This document shows positions 27,628-38,900 of a stretch of DNA of 64,000 bases, in pieces (positions within the stretch are counted from its first letter, which is position 1; each line of letters opens with the position of its first letter). The DNA lies in assembly GCA_026874595.1 (NCBI GenBank), contig CM049310.1:25653058-25717057 (forward strand), read 5' to 3'. Below the pieces are notes generated by a model. The model was not told the origin of the DNA, did not search any database, and worked only from the letters and a program-made list of their open reading frames with translations. Position numbers and translations under genes: made by a program. Source of the DNA: Sipunculus nudus. Lineage: Eukaryota > Annelida > Sipuncula > Golfingiida > Sipunculidae.

Positions 27628-30600
27628 TTAATTTCCCTTTGCTCTCAGAAGGGGATCCAAAGAGGGCGCCTTCGGCGTGTGGCCCCCTGTTGAGCTGCAA
27701 TATCTCTCATTTTATCCATTTCCGATTTTTGTGTTTAATTTTCGTTTTTTCATATTTCTTTTTATTAATTAGCAATTTGATTTTATTTAAGTTATCTGCA
27801 GTTTATTACTCTATTCATTAGTTGAGATGAAGATATTTATGAACAGCTGCAGAACAACTGCAGAGCACCAGGCCCTTGTTGGGGTTGACCGTGGACAATC
27901 TCATGGCTCGATCCTCGTGATCTGTGCTCTAAGGAGTCCTGTGTGCTGTCGAGACCACGGATCCCGGTAAAATTTAGTTTAACAAAGTTTTACATAAGAC
28001 ATCACTCACAGATTACATTTAAAAGATAATATTTTGCAAGTTATAAACGTAAATGCGCCTTTGCGCCATTGACTTTAACATGTTGAAAACGATTGAACTT
28101 ATATATCTTAATTTTGAAGAAATATAAATATTAAATATTGAACCTCTCTACAGTTTGACCACTTACGCAAAGACATGAGGGAATAGTTTTTACGGGAACA
28201 GTATATCCTCATTTTTTATTTTTGTAAAAATTGCCTCAAAATGTCCTCTTTATACATTGCATATTCAAAATATTTCCCACAATATGGGGGGGGGGGGGGG
28301 ATACCCCCTCCCATACCCATGTACTTAAAACAAACCTTAATAAACTATGGTTCATACTTGAGAGAAAAGAAAATATATATTTTCATACACTAAAATATAT
28401 AACGTATAGTAATAATAAAAATAATAATAATAAATATATATACATATACACGTATATATAACAGTTTTCATAGTACCTATACATGCATATTAGTGCTCCC
28501 TCCCCCCCCCCCCCCCCCCGTTTTCGAAAATCTGGATCCGCCACTGATCATGGCCCCCTCCCCTCCCTCAATCCTGGCTACGCCCCTGAACCAGGCCTGC
28601 AGAATACGGCACATCCGGGCCCTGGATGTGTAATCGTTCCCATTGTTATACCACCGAGGACCCCGAAAGGCGCACTGGTTTGTGAATGAAACACTGCCGT
28701 TGGTCAAGGCCTGCAGAGCCTGCAGAGCGCTTTCCCTATAGATGGGGCTGACGGGACAAATCTCCCCGCCTCGGCTGGGATTCGAACACACGATCTCCTG
28801 GCTTTTAGCCCTGTGCTCTACTCCTGAGCCACTGAAGGCGCTCCACGTGTTTTTACATGTTAGGGTCCATCAAAATAAGCCAAACACTTTCACCAAATAC
28901 ATCTGTAGACTCGTTCATAGATATTAAAATTTCACTAAGTATTCGATAAACACATTGCAACAAGGAACTGCATTAAACTTTAGGAACCGATATCTTACTT
29001 CTTGTACACAATTTTAGTACAACTGACTTTCAGTAATGCTAAGCTTTAGCTATAACTTGTGTCCCTGACCTTGATATTCAAAACAGAAGAAATGTTTTTT
29101 TTAACCGAATAACTTTTGAAGTACTGGATATTTCGTTCTCAAATTTGACACACAAGTTGTTTCAACTAAGTATCTTATAAGATGAGATTGAAAAATGGTG
29201 ATCTTGGTTAGGTTCTTCAAGGTCATTTTAGTTGGGTTATTGTTTCCCATATACTGAGAATTTCTCATGAACGTAAAAACTTTTGCAGTACTGAAAATGT
29301 TTCCCTAAAATTTGACACGTCAGTTGTTTTAACCATGCTCTCGGACGAGTTTAAAAAAAAGGGTGATCTTGACCTCGATTATTTAGGTCAAATCTACTGA
29401 ATTTTAGGATTATTACCATTATGACTTCTAAAGTACTGCATATATTTTCTTCAATTTGACACACCAACTGTTTCTGTCATATTCTCGGAGCATGAATACT
29501 AGAGATCTTGAGCTTGATCTGCCAGGTCAAATCTGTGGAAAGTGTGAGCCCTATAACTTCCGAAGTACCAAGATTTACTTCCCTCAAATGTGACACAACA
29601 GTTATCTCTACCATGCTCTTTGATAAGGTAAAAAGTGGCGACCTCTACCTTGATCTACAAGGTCATATCAGCTGAATTCTAGTTCCTCATATTTAGGATT
29701 TCCTATGAACATGAACTTATATGTTGTCCTAAAAAATGATTGAATAAATGCTCAAACTCCCCAAGGTTCTCAGAAGTGTGTGAAAACTGGTGACCTTGAC
29801 CTTGATATTCTTCTTCTAATGTACACTCTGTATAGACCAGTCATGATTTGAGTCAGTCTTCACTTGTGTGATCATTGGGTTGTCATATTCCGTACAAGTG
29901 TAACCTGATTATTTAGTTTATGAAAGATTAATTGAATATAGTTTTCCACGTCTTGAAGTATATCTAGCTTTTTCCAACAGAATAGGCCATTCACCAATTC
30001 AATGTTATGTGGCCTGAATTGGTATATGTTACTGTATTTCAAAACAAGCCTGAAGCCTCGATGGGATTAATAAATTAAAGAATAGTCACATTGACGTCAT
30101 TGGTGGTTATATCAATCGTCTTATATGACAAGGTTAGTACGACTAGTAAGATTATGTTGTAGAAATATTATCTTTGAGAAGACGATGCTTTTAATGATTG
30201 ATTATGTCAAGTTTTATTTAGAGAAATGATTCAAATTTTGAGCATTTCCGAACTTAGAAACTGCAGTGAGAACTTGTGATATAATATAATGTAATAAGAG
30301 TGAACTTGGGACGTCATATCATAATGCCAGTTCATTATTACATATAGAACTGTTACATGAAACCACCATAGAACAAGAACAGAATGTAAGCATAAGGAAA
30401 GGAGATATGCGAGAAGGGAAATTACACGGAGAAACATCACACGTGGGTGTGGTGTGGGATTCTTCCTCCAGGATCTATTTTCAAGTTAAAGGTTTTTCTG
30501 TGTATATGATAAAGCCATGTGACTTAATTTGTTGTTACTTTGTAAAATATTTTATTTTTTACTTTAGATGAATAAATGATTACAGGATAAAAAAAGATGT

Positions 30601-33600
30601 GTAAGGTCCAAAAAAGTTGGCATCTCAAGCACATTTATTTCATTAATAATTGCGGAAGGGCGATTGTTTTCATATAATCAAGGGACAATATGAAACAGAT
30701 TTTTTTATGATAGGGTATAAATGCAAATCAAAGCGGAACAAAATTTTATCAAATGTTATTATTTCATTTACTTGATAAAAAAGACATAAGCGACCTGGAA
30801 CTCATAGTCGGTAAATTTCTACTAAAAATGAAATTTTGATGCGGGGGTCAAAACTGACGCGTGCGGTGCCTGAGAAACCAACCTAAAGTAAATATTATAC
30901 TCGCCATTCTCTTCTTGGTCTTCAATTTCCAGATACATCTCACGTCGTTGGGGTAATGCCTCACACCGTCATAATATGGGGACATGAACGTACCAGAATT
31001 CCTGAGGAGACGGGGCTTTTTCGGACAAAAATACCAGTTAACTGAAATTAACAAATACCCCAGTAAGCTAAAATGAACAAAAAAACCGTGCCAACTGAAA
31101 TGAAAATATACCTCTGATAACCAAAGAAACGATCCAATATCCCAGGTAACTAAAATGAATATATATACCTCAGTTAATTGAAATTAACAAATACACCAGT
31201 CAACTGAAATGAAAAAAATACCCTAGCTAACTGAAATGAACAAATACCCCAGTAAAATGAAATGAACATATGCAACAGTTAAATGAAATGAACAAATACC
31301 CCAGTAAAATGAAATGAACATATGCCCCAGTCAACTGAAATGAACAAATAACCCTGTTATCCGAAAAGAACAAATACCCAAGTCGATTGAAATGAACAAA
31401 AACCCAAGTTACCTGAAATAAACAAATACCCAGGATAACTAAAAAAAAGATCTAAGATCCAATTAACTGAAATGAACAAATGTCTCAAATAACTGAAAAA
31501 AAGATCAAATACAACAGCTTACTAAAATGAACAAATACCCAAGTTAACCAAAATGGTTTGAACAAATACCCCAAATAACTGAAAAAAAAATCAAATTCCC
31601 CAGTTACCTAAAATTAACAAATACCCCAGTAACCTGAAATGAACAGATACCCAAAATACCTGAAAAAAAATCAAATACTCAAGTTACCTAATATGAACAA
31701 ATACCCCAGGTCACTGAAATTAACAAATACCACAGTTAGCTAAAATAAACAAAGTCCGAGCCAAGGGTAAATGAATAATTACCTCAGATAACCAAGAAAA
31801 GATCAAATATCCCATATAACTGAAAATGACATAAACCACAGTAAACTGAAAAGATCAACTTCCTAAGTTAGCTGAAATGAATAAAAACCCACTTAACTAA
31901 AACAAGATCAAATGCCCGATATTACTTTATGGACATATACCCCAGTTGACTGAAATGAACAATTACTCAAGTAAACTGAAAAAAGATCAATACCCCAGGT
32001 AATACCCCAGTAAGCTAAAATGACCAAAAATCCCAGCTAACGGAATTGAATAAATACCTCAGATAACAAAAAAAAAACGATCAGATGCCCCATATAACTA
32101 AAATGGACATGTACCCCAGTTAACTGAAATTAACAAATACTAAAGAAGGCTAAAATGAACAAACGCCCAAGCTAACTGAATTGAGAAATACCCGAGTTAA
32201 CTTATAAAATATAAAATACCCCTACGATGAACAAATATTCCCAGTTAACTGAAAAAAAATATCAATTACCCCTATAACTGAATGAGCAAATACCCAGTGA
32301 ATGAAATTAACAAATACCCGTGATAACTGAAATAAACAAATACCCCGTTTAACCGACTTTATCAAATATCCAAGTTAAATGAAATTAACTGATACGGTCC
32401 AGCTTTACTCACAATTGCACCAATCCAATTAACCGAGACCGCAAAGTATAAAGCTCGCTCTGCCAAATAACGTTAATACCAAACAAACCAGTCCTTACAA
32501 AAACGTAGGTCGGCAGGCTGCATGCAGGTAGGGATGGGTGCAATTGGAACATTGATAAATACTCTGTTATAATCATCCGCTGTCGTTTACAAGATGACAC
32601 AGAATATAGTACATGGAACGATGGTCAGTAGAAACGCTCATTACATAAAACAGCTACAATTGAGCTTTCAAGAAATTCCTCATGTATTGGCTTACATTTC
32701 ATGAATTTAGTATTTTAATTAAAGGAAAAGATGGCAGAAGCTTGCTTACAATTTCTTCCCTGTATTGTCCCATTGATAGATATCTCTGTGGAATCCTAAA
32801 ATGTACAATGAAACACATTTATGATCAAAGGTGCACCCAGCATACGTGTGATGAACATACCTGAATTGTCAATGTAAACAAATGACTCATGGGTCATGAC
32901 GCCCAGCTGAGCAGCATGGCTAATTATTGTGTAAAGCTTTTCCGCAAGTGCAGAAGCTTTTATTTCTCGGATATTTAGTAATATATGCAGGAATATTAGG
33001 ATGACGAGGTAGTGGTTGAACTAGCTGTCAAACTAAGGAATAATAGTGATCAGGCCAGGAACTCTCCAAATCACCAAAGGGATGTTTGAAGACGCAAGAT
33101 TGACGAAACTGTTAATGAAACTTCTATGATCACAAATCTTTTCTCTTATCACTTAATAACTAGAACCAATTTTGTGTTATGCATTCTGACAGATTAAAAG
33201 GTATAAATTGCGCGCATTATTTAAATTTTATGATCTAGTGAACTCATCAAAATGAACATCGAGAATATTATTTATTTATCCATCTTGGACAGAGAGAAGA
33301 GTTTTATTTATTTTTTTTTCAGGGGGGGGGGAGGGGTACTCAAACCTTGTTTTACCATGGAGGTTTCACCAGGACCGCTATGGATTTAAATATCCTGGAA
33401 GAAATATCATAATTAGCAGCATTTGCATAACAGCAGTCATTACCATGCAGGGAAACGTTTTCATACGTGCGTTTTTTTATTCAGCCTTCATTTACTTTGA
33501 CACTAAACAGAGACTTTATCTTAAAAATCCATGTCATTGAACATGTAGTATAGTGACAGCTTCCTTTGACTCTATATGGAAGGTGTGATAATAAGCAAAT

Positions 33601-34700
33601 CAACCCGAGAGAACCTTTCATACGGAATATTAAACAGTCCCTTAACATTCCATTAAATATAGAAGGAAACCATTAAACCGTAATATATCACTCCATATGC
33701 CGAATAAAATGAGCCGTGAAATTATGTCGTGAACAATTAATCAAATAGTAGTCTAAATAGTAATATTCATAGAAACAAGAAAGTTATAAATTCTTCGAAT
33801 ATCCTGTTGTATAAAGTGTACCATCTTTTTATAATCTACGAAAAGTAAATTGTCTCAGTTGCGAAATGTTCAGTGACCCATGCACTCTAGCCCAATTATT
33901 GATTATAAATAATATACTAACTTAAGGAAAACGCGGGTTACTCATGGACACATTAATATTACTTAGATGGTCTGTTCATTAAGAGCCGGATCCAGAGGAG
34001 GGTAGGGTTATACGTGTTGCACCCCCCCCCCCCCCGTCCCCTTACAAACCTTGAAAATACTCTTTTTATACATGCAAAAGCTAAAACACAGTAAAACCTT
34101 TTCGTTTAAGTTATACTCCATAACATTATAAGTAATTACCTGTTACTTTATCATTATAAACTTGTGATAAAAATATTCTTTTGAAAACATGTTTTATTGA
34201 CCATTTCAAGTAACCTTCCGCACCCTTCCTAAAAGACATTCTGGATCCGGCCCTCCTCAGAAATTATAGAAACCTACTTCCTCTGAGGCGTCATCCTCGT
34301 CTTGTGCAGAAACCACAAAAATACTGAAATAAAATAAAATCATATATATATATTTTTTTATGATGCATGATTATAGTGATGCATGATGATTACATGTTAT
34401 TCCAAAATAAAACTTTGTGTAACATAAATCTATTATCCTCATAGAAATATTCTTTTGTGGAATAAACACCCACATCTGGACATTAAAATCCACTTTAGCA
34501 TGAACTACATTAATTGTATACAGAAATCAATATATATTGTTACATTAATCATATAAACTTAGCAAATAATGAAACCAGTTCGAAAAGTATAAAATTATCC
34601 CAAAAGCACACACAAGTACCGGTAGATTATTTCAAATTATAAAATTGTATAAAATTTTCCTTTCTCTCCTACTCAAAATTTGCACAATACATCTACCCTA

Positions 34701-34762
<62 letters not shown>

Positions 34763-34920
34763 AATACATTATTCATAAATGATTAATTGTTGGAGCTATA
34801 ACTTTTATTTGAGGAGGTTTCATCTTCATCAAATAGAATTTTTTTCTACGACACCAACCTGATTAAAAGAACAATCGCCGAGAAGGCATAAATCACCCTC
34901 TGTGAGCGCAAGCCTCTCAT
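16876..34920 (-). CDS. secreted CUB-mucin-CUB trypsin-like serine protease (12 coding exons)
   Basis: Joined at GT/GC-AG junctions the exons total 2235 nt (744 codons plus stop), with every phase matching, which is strong internal support for the model. Order: signal peptide ([20 protein letters not shown]..., cleavage expected near VSAQ), a short acidic stretch, CUB1, a ~180-residue Pro/Thr/Ser linker, CUB2, a short linker with Cys, then a peptidase S1 domain. The S1 domain has IVGG, His57 in TAAHC, Asp102 in SDIAIM, Ser195 in GDSGGP and Asp189 (GKDSC), predicting cleavage after Lys/Arg. CUB-S1 proteins act outside the cell in immunity, development or mucus processing; the exact role here is unknown. 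Two introns appear to use GC donors. An AG just before the ATG suggests a further non-coding 5' exon, possibly ending near 36525. Confidence 0.85.
17035..18314 (-). other. protease intron 11
   Basis: A GC-AG intron by this model. It holds a 22-base C run near 17571, three 43-bp tandem copies of CTATCAAGTTTCTGGCAGCTACACT-like sequence (17821-17935) and a C run near 18035. No further exon seen. Confidence 0.6.
18315..18469 (-). CDS. protease exon 11: Asp189-containing segment
   Basis: Acceptor TTCTTTACAG, phase 1 entry, phase 0 exit. Encodes [18 protein letters not shown], then [20 protein letters not shown] and [11 protein letters not shown]. The Asp six residues before Ser195 is position 189, the trypsin specificity determinant. 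The donor reads CAG-GCAAGT, not GT. Confidence 0.9.
19778..19856 (-). CDS. protease exon 10
   Basis: Acceptor TTTTCCTTTCCAG, donor GAG-GTACGA. Encodes [17 protein letters not shown] and IIAGWG: the C-L-P-like turn and the conserved GWG of S1 peptidases. Confidence 0.9.
20433..20613 (-). CDS. protease exon 9: catalytic aspartate
   Basis: Encodes [20 protein letters not shown], then KIVVHEDFQ and [15 protein letters not shown]. The Asp of SDIAIM is Asp102. Entry is phase 2 from an acceptor ending TTATTAAAAG, which is weak and the least certain junction in the peptidase part; exit CAG-GTCAGT is phase 0. Confidence 0.87.
20829..20883. repeat. (GA)n microsatellite in protease intron 8
   Basis: A near-pure GA dinucleotide run. 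Confidence 0.95.
21114..21324 (-). CDS. protease exon 8: activation site and catalytic histidine
   Basis: Acceptor TTGTTTTTAG. Encodes [14 protein letters not shown], the mature N-terminus [27 protein letters not shown] and MTAAHC with His57. The residue before IVGG is Phe rather than Lys/Arg. The Cys at the exon start probably ties the pro-region to the catalytic domain. Donor GTACGTAC. Confidence 0.9.
21325..22944. other. protease intron 7
   Basis: AT-rich; short frames at 21653-21951 and 22314-22748 have no recognisable domain. No repeat family recognised. Confidence 0.45.
22945..22962 (-). CDS. protease exon 7: 18-nt microexon
   Basis: GTGATGAAGGGAAAGGCA is bounded by TGTTTCAG and a perfect GTAAGTGA donor. 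It is phase 1 in and out, so inclusion adds six residues (Asp-Glu-Gly-Lys-Gly region) between CUB2 and the pro-region and skipping keeps the frame. Support is splice-site quality and phase only. Confidence 0.5.
22963..23972. other. protease intron 6
   Basis: Contains a block at about 23634-23722 (CATCTGTAGAAATCCATTCC ... ATATCCTGGTGTTAAC) that recurs diverged at 27366-27455 in intron 4-side sequence, so it is a dispersed repeat. Otherwise AT-rich without gene signals. Confidence 0.5.
23973..24219 (-). CDS. protease exon 6: second half of CUB2
   Basis: Phase 0 entry after AATTCACAG. Encodes [50 protein letters not shown] and [18 protein letters not shown]-x3-D-Y-L-x-L-Y-D-G, FCG and the HSD...GF motif are diagnostic of CUB. 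Confidence 0.92.
24458..25158 (-). CDS. protease exon 5: Pro/Thr/Ser-rich linker plus first half of CUB2
   Basis: Enters in phase 1 after CTTTCAG ([15 protein letters not shown]), then ~175 residues of heptad-like PTPSPTT repeats. CUB2 begins at [20 protein letters not shown] and continues through [17 protein letters not shown] to a phase-0 GTAAGA donor. The linker is a likely mucin-type O-glycosylated stalk. The opposite strand is also open through the repeat but only as a consequence of its composition. Confidence 0.92.
24600..25110 (-). repeat. coding minisatellite, 21-bp unit
   Basis: About two dozen tandem 21-bp units (plus-strand form GGGGATGGAGTAGGGGTTGTT) encode the heptapeptide repeat of the linker. 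Unit length is a multiple of three and so are the variants, so copy changes preserve the frame. Confidence 0.92.
25159..26720. other. protease intron 4
   Basis: AT-rich sequence plus a (CT)n tract near 26668-26696. The phrase AACTAGTATTACATCGTAAATTTACGAA-like occurs twice (about 25325 and 25445). No exon seen. Confidence 0.5.
26721..26955 (-). CDS. protease exon 4: second half of CUB1
   Basis: Phase 0 entry after GTTTTTCAG. Encodes [38 protein letters not shown] and [19 protein letters not shown]: the CUB C-x2-D core, LCG, and SDD...GF motifs. The boundary is at the same place in the fold as in CUB2, which supports the model. Donor GTAAGG, phase 1. Confidence 0.9.
26992..27010 (+). repeat. 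poly(G) tract
   Basis: About 18 consecutive G in intron 3, one of many such runs in the window. Confidence 0.9.
27366..27660. repeat. dispersed-repeat copy, GGGGCTTAGCCAG fragment and (TA)n tract
   Basis: 27366-27455 matches 23634-23722. It is followed by CAGGGGCTTAGCCAGAGGGG with a GC-rich palindrome and C run (27459-27515), then about 58 bp of TA at 27566-27625. Confidence 0.6.
28280..28600. repeat. poly(G)/poly(C) tracts and MITE fragments
   Basis: A G run near 28286-28302, an AT microsatellite stretch, a C run near 28501-28519, then AAATCTGGATCCGCCACTG and CAATCCTGGCTACGCCCCTG. The last two are right ends of the GGCGGATCCAG and related GGCGTAGCCAGG families. Confidence 0.5.
28765..28842 (-). 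repeat. tRNA-derived SINE-like sequence
   Basis: On the minus strand an A-box-like TGGCTCAGGAGTAGAGC is followed ~30 nt later by a B-box GTTCGAATCCC, the internal pol III promoter layout. The acceptor ends (GCCTTCA and CGAGGCG) do not pair as in a functional tRNA and the anticodon stem is poor, so it is a tRNA-like relic or SINE head rather than a tRNA gene. Confidence 0.5.
29050..29830. repeat. degenerate tandem repeat, ~120-bp unit, in protease intron 3
   Basis: Five to six diverged units share TTTGACACACCAGTTGTTT-like, TGACCTTGATCT-like and AACTTCTGAAGTACTGGAT-like phrases. Confidence 0.6.
30905..31041 (-). CDS. protease exon 3: first half of CUB1
   Basis: Encodes [40 protein letters not shown] and TKKRM: the C...SGTF-x-SP-x-Y...YPN-x2-C-x-W pattern of CUB. 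The acceptor TTAATTTCAG sits at the edge of a minisatellite. To match exon 4 in phase and in the CUB fold the exon must end ATG-GCGAGT, a GC donor; the nearest GT alternatives are out of phase or remove the C-x-W motif. Confidence 0.82.
31031..32395 (-). repeat. ~26-bp minisatellite built from the exon-3 splice acceptor
   Basis: Dozens of imperfect units read on the minus strand roughly TTCATTTCAGTTAACTGGGG plus a TATTTG spacer. The unit nearest exon 3 is the functional-looking acceptor itself (TTAATTTCAG-TTAACTGG). Every well-kept unit therefore repeats a pyrimidine-rich tract plus CAG. Confidence 0.85.
32396..34273. other. remainder of protease intron 2
   Basis: AT-rich; short frames have no recognisable domain. 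Contains the MITE-like element at 33983-34257 and a G run near 33323. No exon seen. Confidence 0.5.
33983..34257. mobile_element. MITE-like palindromic element
   Basis: Ends GAGCCGGATCCAG and CTGGATCCGGCCCTC form an inverted repeat; the interior has a C run. Related to the elements at 15108, 46272 and 51027. Confidence 0.55.
34274..34323 (-). CDS. protease exon 2: end of signal peptide and acidic N-terminus
   Basis: After acceptor TTTATTTCAG the frame is [16 protein letters not shown]. It completes the hydrophobic core begun in exon 1 and supplies a good cleavage context (VSAQ-DE). The GTAGGT donor four bases earlier is stronger by eye but out of phase with exon 3; GTTTCT after GTAG is in phase and used here. 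Confidence 0.65.
34703..34760. repeat. (TA)n microsatellite in intron 1
   Basis: Near-pure TA run of about 58 bp. Confidence 0.95.
34859..34920 (-). CDS. protease exon 1: start codon and signal peptide
   Basis: ATG at 34918-34920 opens [20 protein letters not shown]: basic n-region then hydrophobic core, split in phase 2 by the intron. The ATG is 18 nt after an acceptor (TTGTTCTCTTGTAG), implying a separate 5' UTR exon upstream. In-frame continuation into exon 2 completes a classic signal peptide. Confidence 0.75.
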
Positions 34921-34964
34921 TTTACCGCTGTGGTCCAGCTACAAGAGAACAATAAATTTATTGT

Positions 34965-34967
<3 letters not shown>

Positions 34968-35010
<43 letters not shown>

Positions 35011-35016
35011 TCAGTG

Positions 35017-35076
<60 letters not shown>
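34968..35076. repeat. paired (TA)n microsatellites
   Basis: Two TA runs separated by CTTCAGTGT just upstream of exon 1. Confidence 0.95.
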
Positions 35077-35079
<3 letters not shown>

Positions 35080-35909
35080 GGCTGTATCAACATACCGAAA
35101 TATAGATCCATTTCGATACGTCACACCGATACGGTTATCGATACGCCTTGCTTACTGTATCGTTGGGCCCATGAAACATAGTGACTGCTGACAAATATAA
35201 CGAAAATACTGACCTAAACTAAAATGTTGTTTTTTTATAAATATAAATCTACTCAATATTTCTCCTGTTGGCATTTTTAGACTTAAATAAGATCAGGTAT
35301 TTTCGTATGATCGACTGGGTGTGGAATATATGTACAAATGTCGGTGCTTTTATGACAAGCCGGCTCATGTGAGCGATGATAGACGAAGCAGTCGTTATTG
35401 TTGAAATCGATTATCACTGTATACATTGCTACCATTGAAACATTTATTGTATTTAGTTATCTCAAAAGAAAGGGTTTGTTTTTCACTTTATTTTGAACTA
35501 TATGCATGTTCGATAACAGGTGAGACTATAGATCAAAGCCTTGACGAAAATTCAAGTACTAGTTCACAACGGAAATGTGATTGAGTGGATTCACATTCCT
35601 AGAAACATACGAATTAACCTGTAATTACATTTCATGGCATGTAAAATATAACGATAATATACCCCATGATATGCTTACATACCGGAGAAGGGGACGGGCA
35701 GAGACTTTAAAACAAGTTCAATAATATAATACCAAAAGTCTACGTGAGGTTAAGGAAAAATAAGATGGAACAGGTTTTAGCCTAAATAATACGTATCTCA
35801 ATCAATTTATGAAACGAATAATTTGGTTCATTTGAAATGAGTGTCTACAAATCAAGGAAGCGAAAATCGCAGCAATGAGATTTTACGACACCCCTAACTC
35901 GTGGATACC

Positions 35910-35996
<87 letters not shown>

Positions 35997-38900
35997 TACG
36001 AAAATCTTAATTCAAAGTGCTATTCATTAGAAAAATAATAAAAAAGAAAAACGAAGCGCATATCGTCAATACGTATCCGGTAACGCTTTGAGTGTATCGC
36101 AATACGTAATGCGCCTGAAAAGGCTGACCGATACCTAGTCCTAATATATATGTTACAATCAATCTCATTATTGTGATATTATTATTAACAGATATTGTCA
36201 TTTAGTACAACCAGTTACTCTAAAGTTAACTTTATGCCTGTTTCTTCTTTCTAATCTTTTTATGAAAAATACTGATCAGGTAATAAGACTCGAATACACA
36301 GACTAGTGAGGGGTAACCATAATCATATAGTTGAAATATACAGACTATCATAAAATAATGAAGTATAGGCCGTTTCAGTATTATATAAGCGATACGTAAA
36401 ACAAATTCTCATTCTGAACATACATTAACAACCATACTCCTTCTACATGAGAACGGCTGTGTCACAGATCTTAATGTAAATCTCCAGCTGCTCAGATATA
36501 ATAACAACCTGGAAAAGAACCTACCTGGTAGTCTTCTCTATCCTCAGCAACCGTTCGCCTTTGTAAAGGTTCTATAGAAAGAGCTTACACGACTCTACAA
36601 GACTCAGTGTTATGTCTGTTCAGTTGGGGATGATGTTATGTACACTAATACGTATACCACCAAGGAGCACTACGTCATAGCCATCAGCGGGACTTTGTGG
36701 TACGGCGACCCCGTTCCGAGTCAATAGGATATGAACTTATTCTTTATTTTCTACAAGGTTCAGGTGGCACGGTGTTTTTACCGAGACATCCTGGGTGTCG
36801 CAATCAGACCAGAACCGAATCACGCTGCAGCACTAATTTTGTTTTACTTATAATACCACACGGCGTTGCGTCAAACCTTGCGGTGTATCCTCCAACTGTG
36901 TTAATGACAGGCGGAGTACCAGGTGCCCCGTACGGCCAGGACGGTGGGCGGGTATTCAGACCAGGGGTTCACACAAAAATCGTTCTTTTATAAAACCTGT
37001 CATTTATTCGCTTGTACTTGATAAATTAATCAAGACTGAATGATGGATTGTACCAGATACTCTTTGACTTCATTCTGTACCTGTAAAGTCGTATCACGTG
37101 CCATCAGATGTCCTTGTTCAATGTGCTTGGATTATTTTGGCGCCCCCCCCCCCTATATTATAAACAAAATGAGCAGACTGTGTACGGTGGGATCGGCGGT
37201 TTCAGGCCTATTTCTATAAAAGGTTCAAGAGTCCGATATCGGAAAAGGTCAGTTTAATATAATATAGGAGTATATCAATTTGCATGCCTGTAGGAGAGCA
37301 GGTACATAGTTGTCTTAAACATTGCAATCTCCATAGGCATACGTTTGCCTCACTTATAAAATTGATGGTTTTCTTGCCGCTGATGGCATGTTTAAACTGA
37401 CCACAGCCTGAGAGGAATTCTCCCTGAGGATAACCTGATGGATCATACTAAAAATTTCTTTGTTGAGATACAAAATATTCATTACCGGATTATTTCAATA
37501 TTTAAAGTCACTATATGGGTGGATTTATCTATAAATAAAAAATTGCTGGTAGTTCTTTCCTTGAGAGACTGATTATATCTTGCTGTCGTCTGCTTGTAGA
37601 ACCAAACCGAGGCGGCACGCGTGTCAATTTCATTCTTCCGTGCGTCACCCTTCACCCATTGACAACAGAAAGTCCTTTGCTACAGGCGTGGCTTATATTT
37701 AATAATGTACACGCTATCTACACGGGTTTTGCTAATTCTGCATAAAGGGCTTGACGCATACATTTATAAATTAAATTTGAAATCATGCTTTGCTTGTCCT
37801 TATCAGCAAGACCTCACGTGAGATTGTTTAATATATGGTCCAAAAATGTTATTCCAGTGGGACTGTGCTTATGAGCTACAAAGTTATTATAAATCAATAT
37901 ATGACTCGTGTTTTCAGCATTTTACCTTACATATAGTATGAGACATGAAGCGCATTAAATAAGGCGTAAAACAGATAATTCACAAATGTTTAAAAATTGG
38001 CCTATATAGAATGTATTTACCTGTACTCGTTCCAGTGAAATCTCATGTTTGTCTCGGTGTATGATCAGTAATTGTAAAGCGGTAAAAAGTTACCTGCCAA
38101 GTAATTCAACACACAGGCTTTGACGTCATCAAGAATGTATGGTTATTATATACCTGCAACTGCCATAAATTATATTGCCTATAGTGGGTATAGCTATAAT
38201 ATGCTGCTATAATATCGCACCGAACCGACAATACAAGATCGCAGTCACCCGGTGGAATATTTAACTCTTCGGTCGGATAATGATTTTACTTTTAATCCAT
38301 CTGTGTTAATTCCTCGGTTGACTATTGTAGTAATTTAATTAATACGAGTGGCGTAGGCCTACTTGTGTATGTATATTCAATGACCAATTTATTCACGTAA
38401 AAAAGTGTAATCCTCACTAAATTAATGGTTCTGTGGGACTTAAACAGCTCGCAGTCTTGATGCTTGTCCTGTATCATGACTTAGACCTGCCTCCGCCGTC
38501 TCAGTCATGAGCGCTACATAAGTCAAATTATCTGCAGTGCGACCTTTCACCAGGGTATATAATGACAGGATGAATATTTGATTTATGGAACATATTTACT
38601 TTTCTTTGCAGTCTAGATTACTGTCGGCCTCTGATTGGTTCACTGTAGTAAACACAATCGTAAAAGACCTTGTAACTTGTCAAAACATCGAGATTAGTCC
38701 CTGTGTCAAACAATGCAGCCAGCGTTAAAGGGAAATAAAGACAAGGGGAAAACGAGGGACCAGTTTAAAACATCCGGTGTCAACATCCGTCCTTGAAAGC
38801 GCAAGCTTAGCCCTACAAACATGGCGGCAACAAGGAGTCAAAGAACTCCGTTTACGTGAATAATGTGGAAGTTTAAACGTAAGACAGAATTATACACACA

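Noticed and set aside
28765-28842. Functional tRNA gene
   Set aside because: A and B boxes are present but the acceptor stem does not pair and the anticodon stem is poor; listed as SINE-like instead.
31001-31008. CTCCTCAG as the acceptor of protease exon 3
   Set aside because: A good pyrimidine tract, but it would remove the conserved CUB cysteine and give a phase that does not match exon 2.
36697-36993. 98-codon plus frame with Gly/Pro-rich end
   Set aside because: No domain, no splice or promoter support; could be chance.
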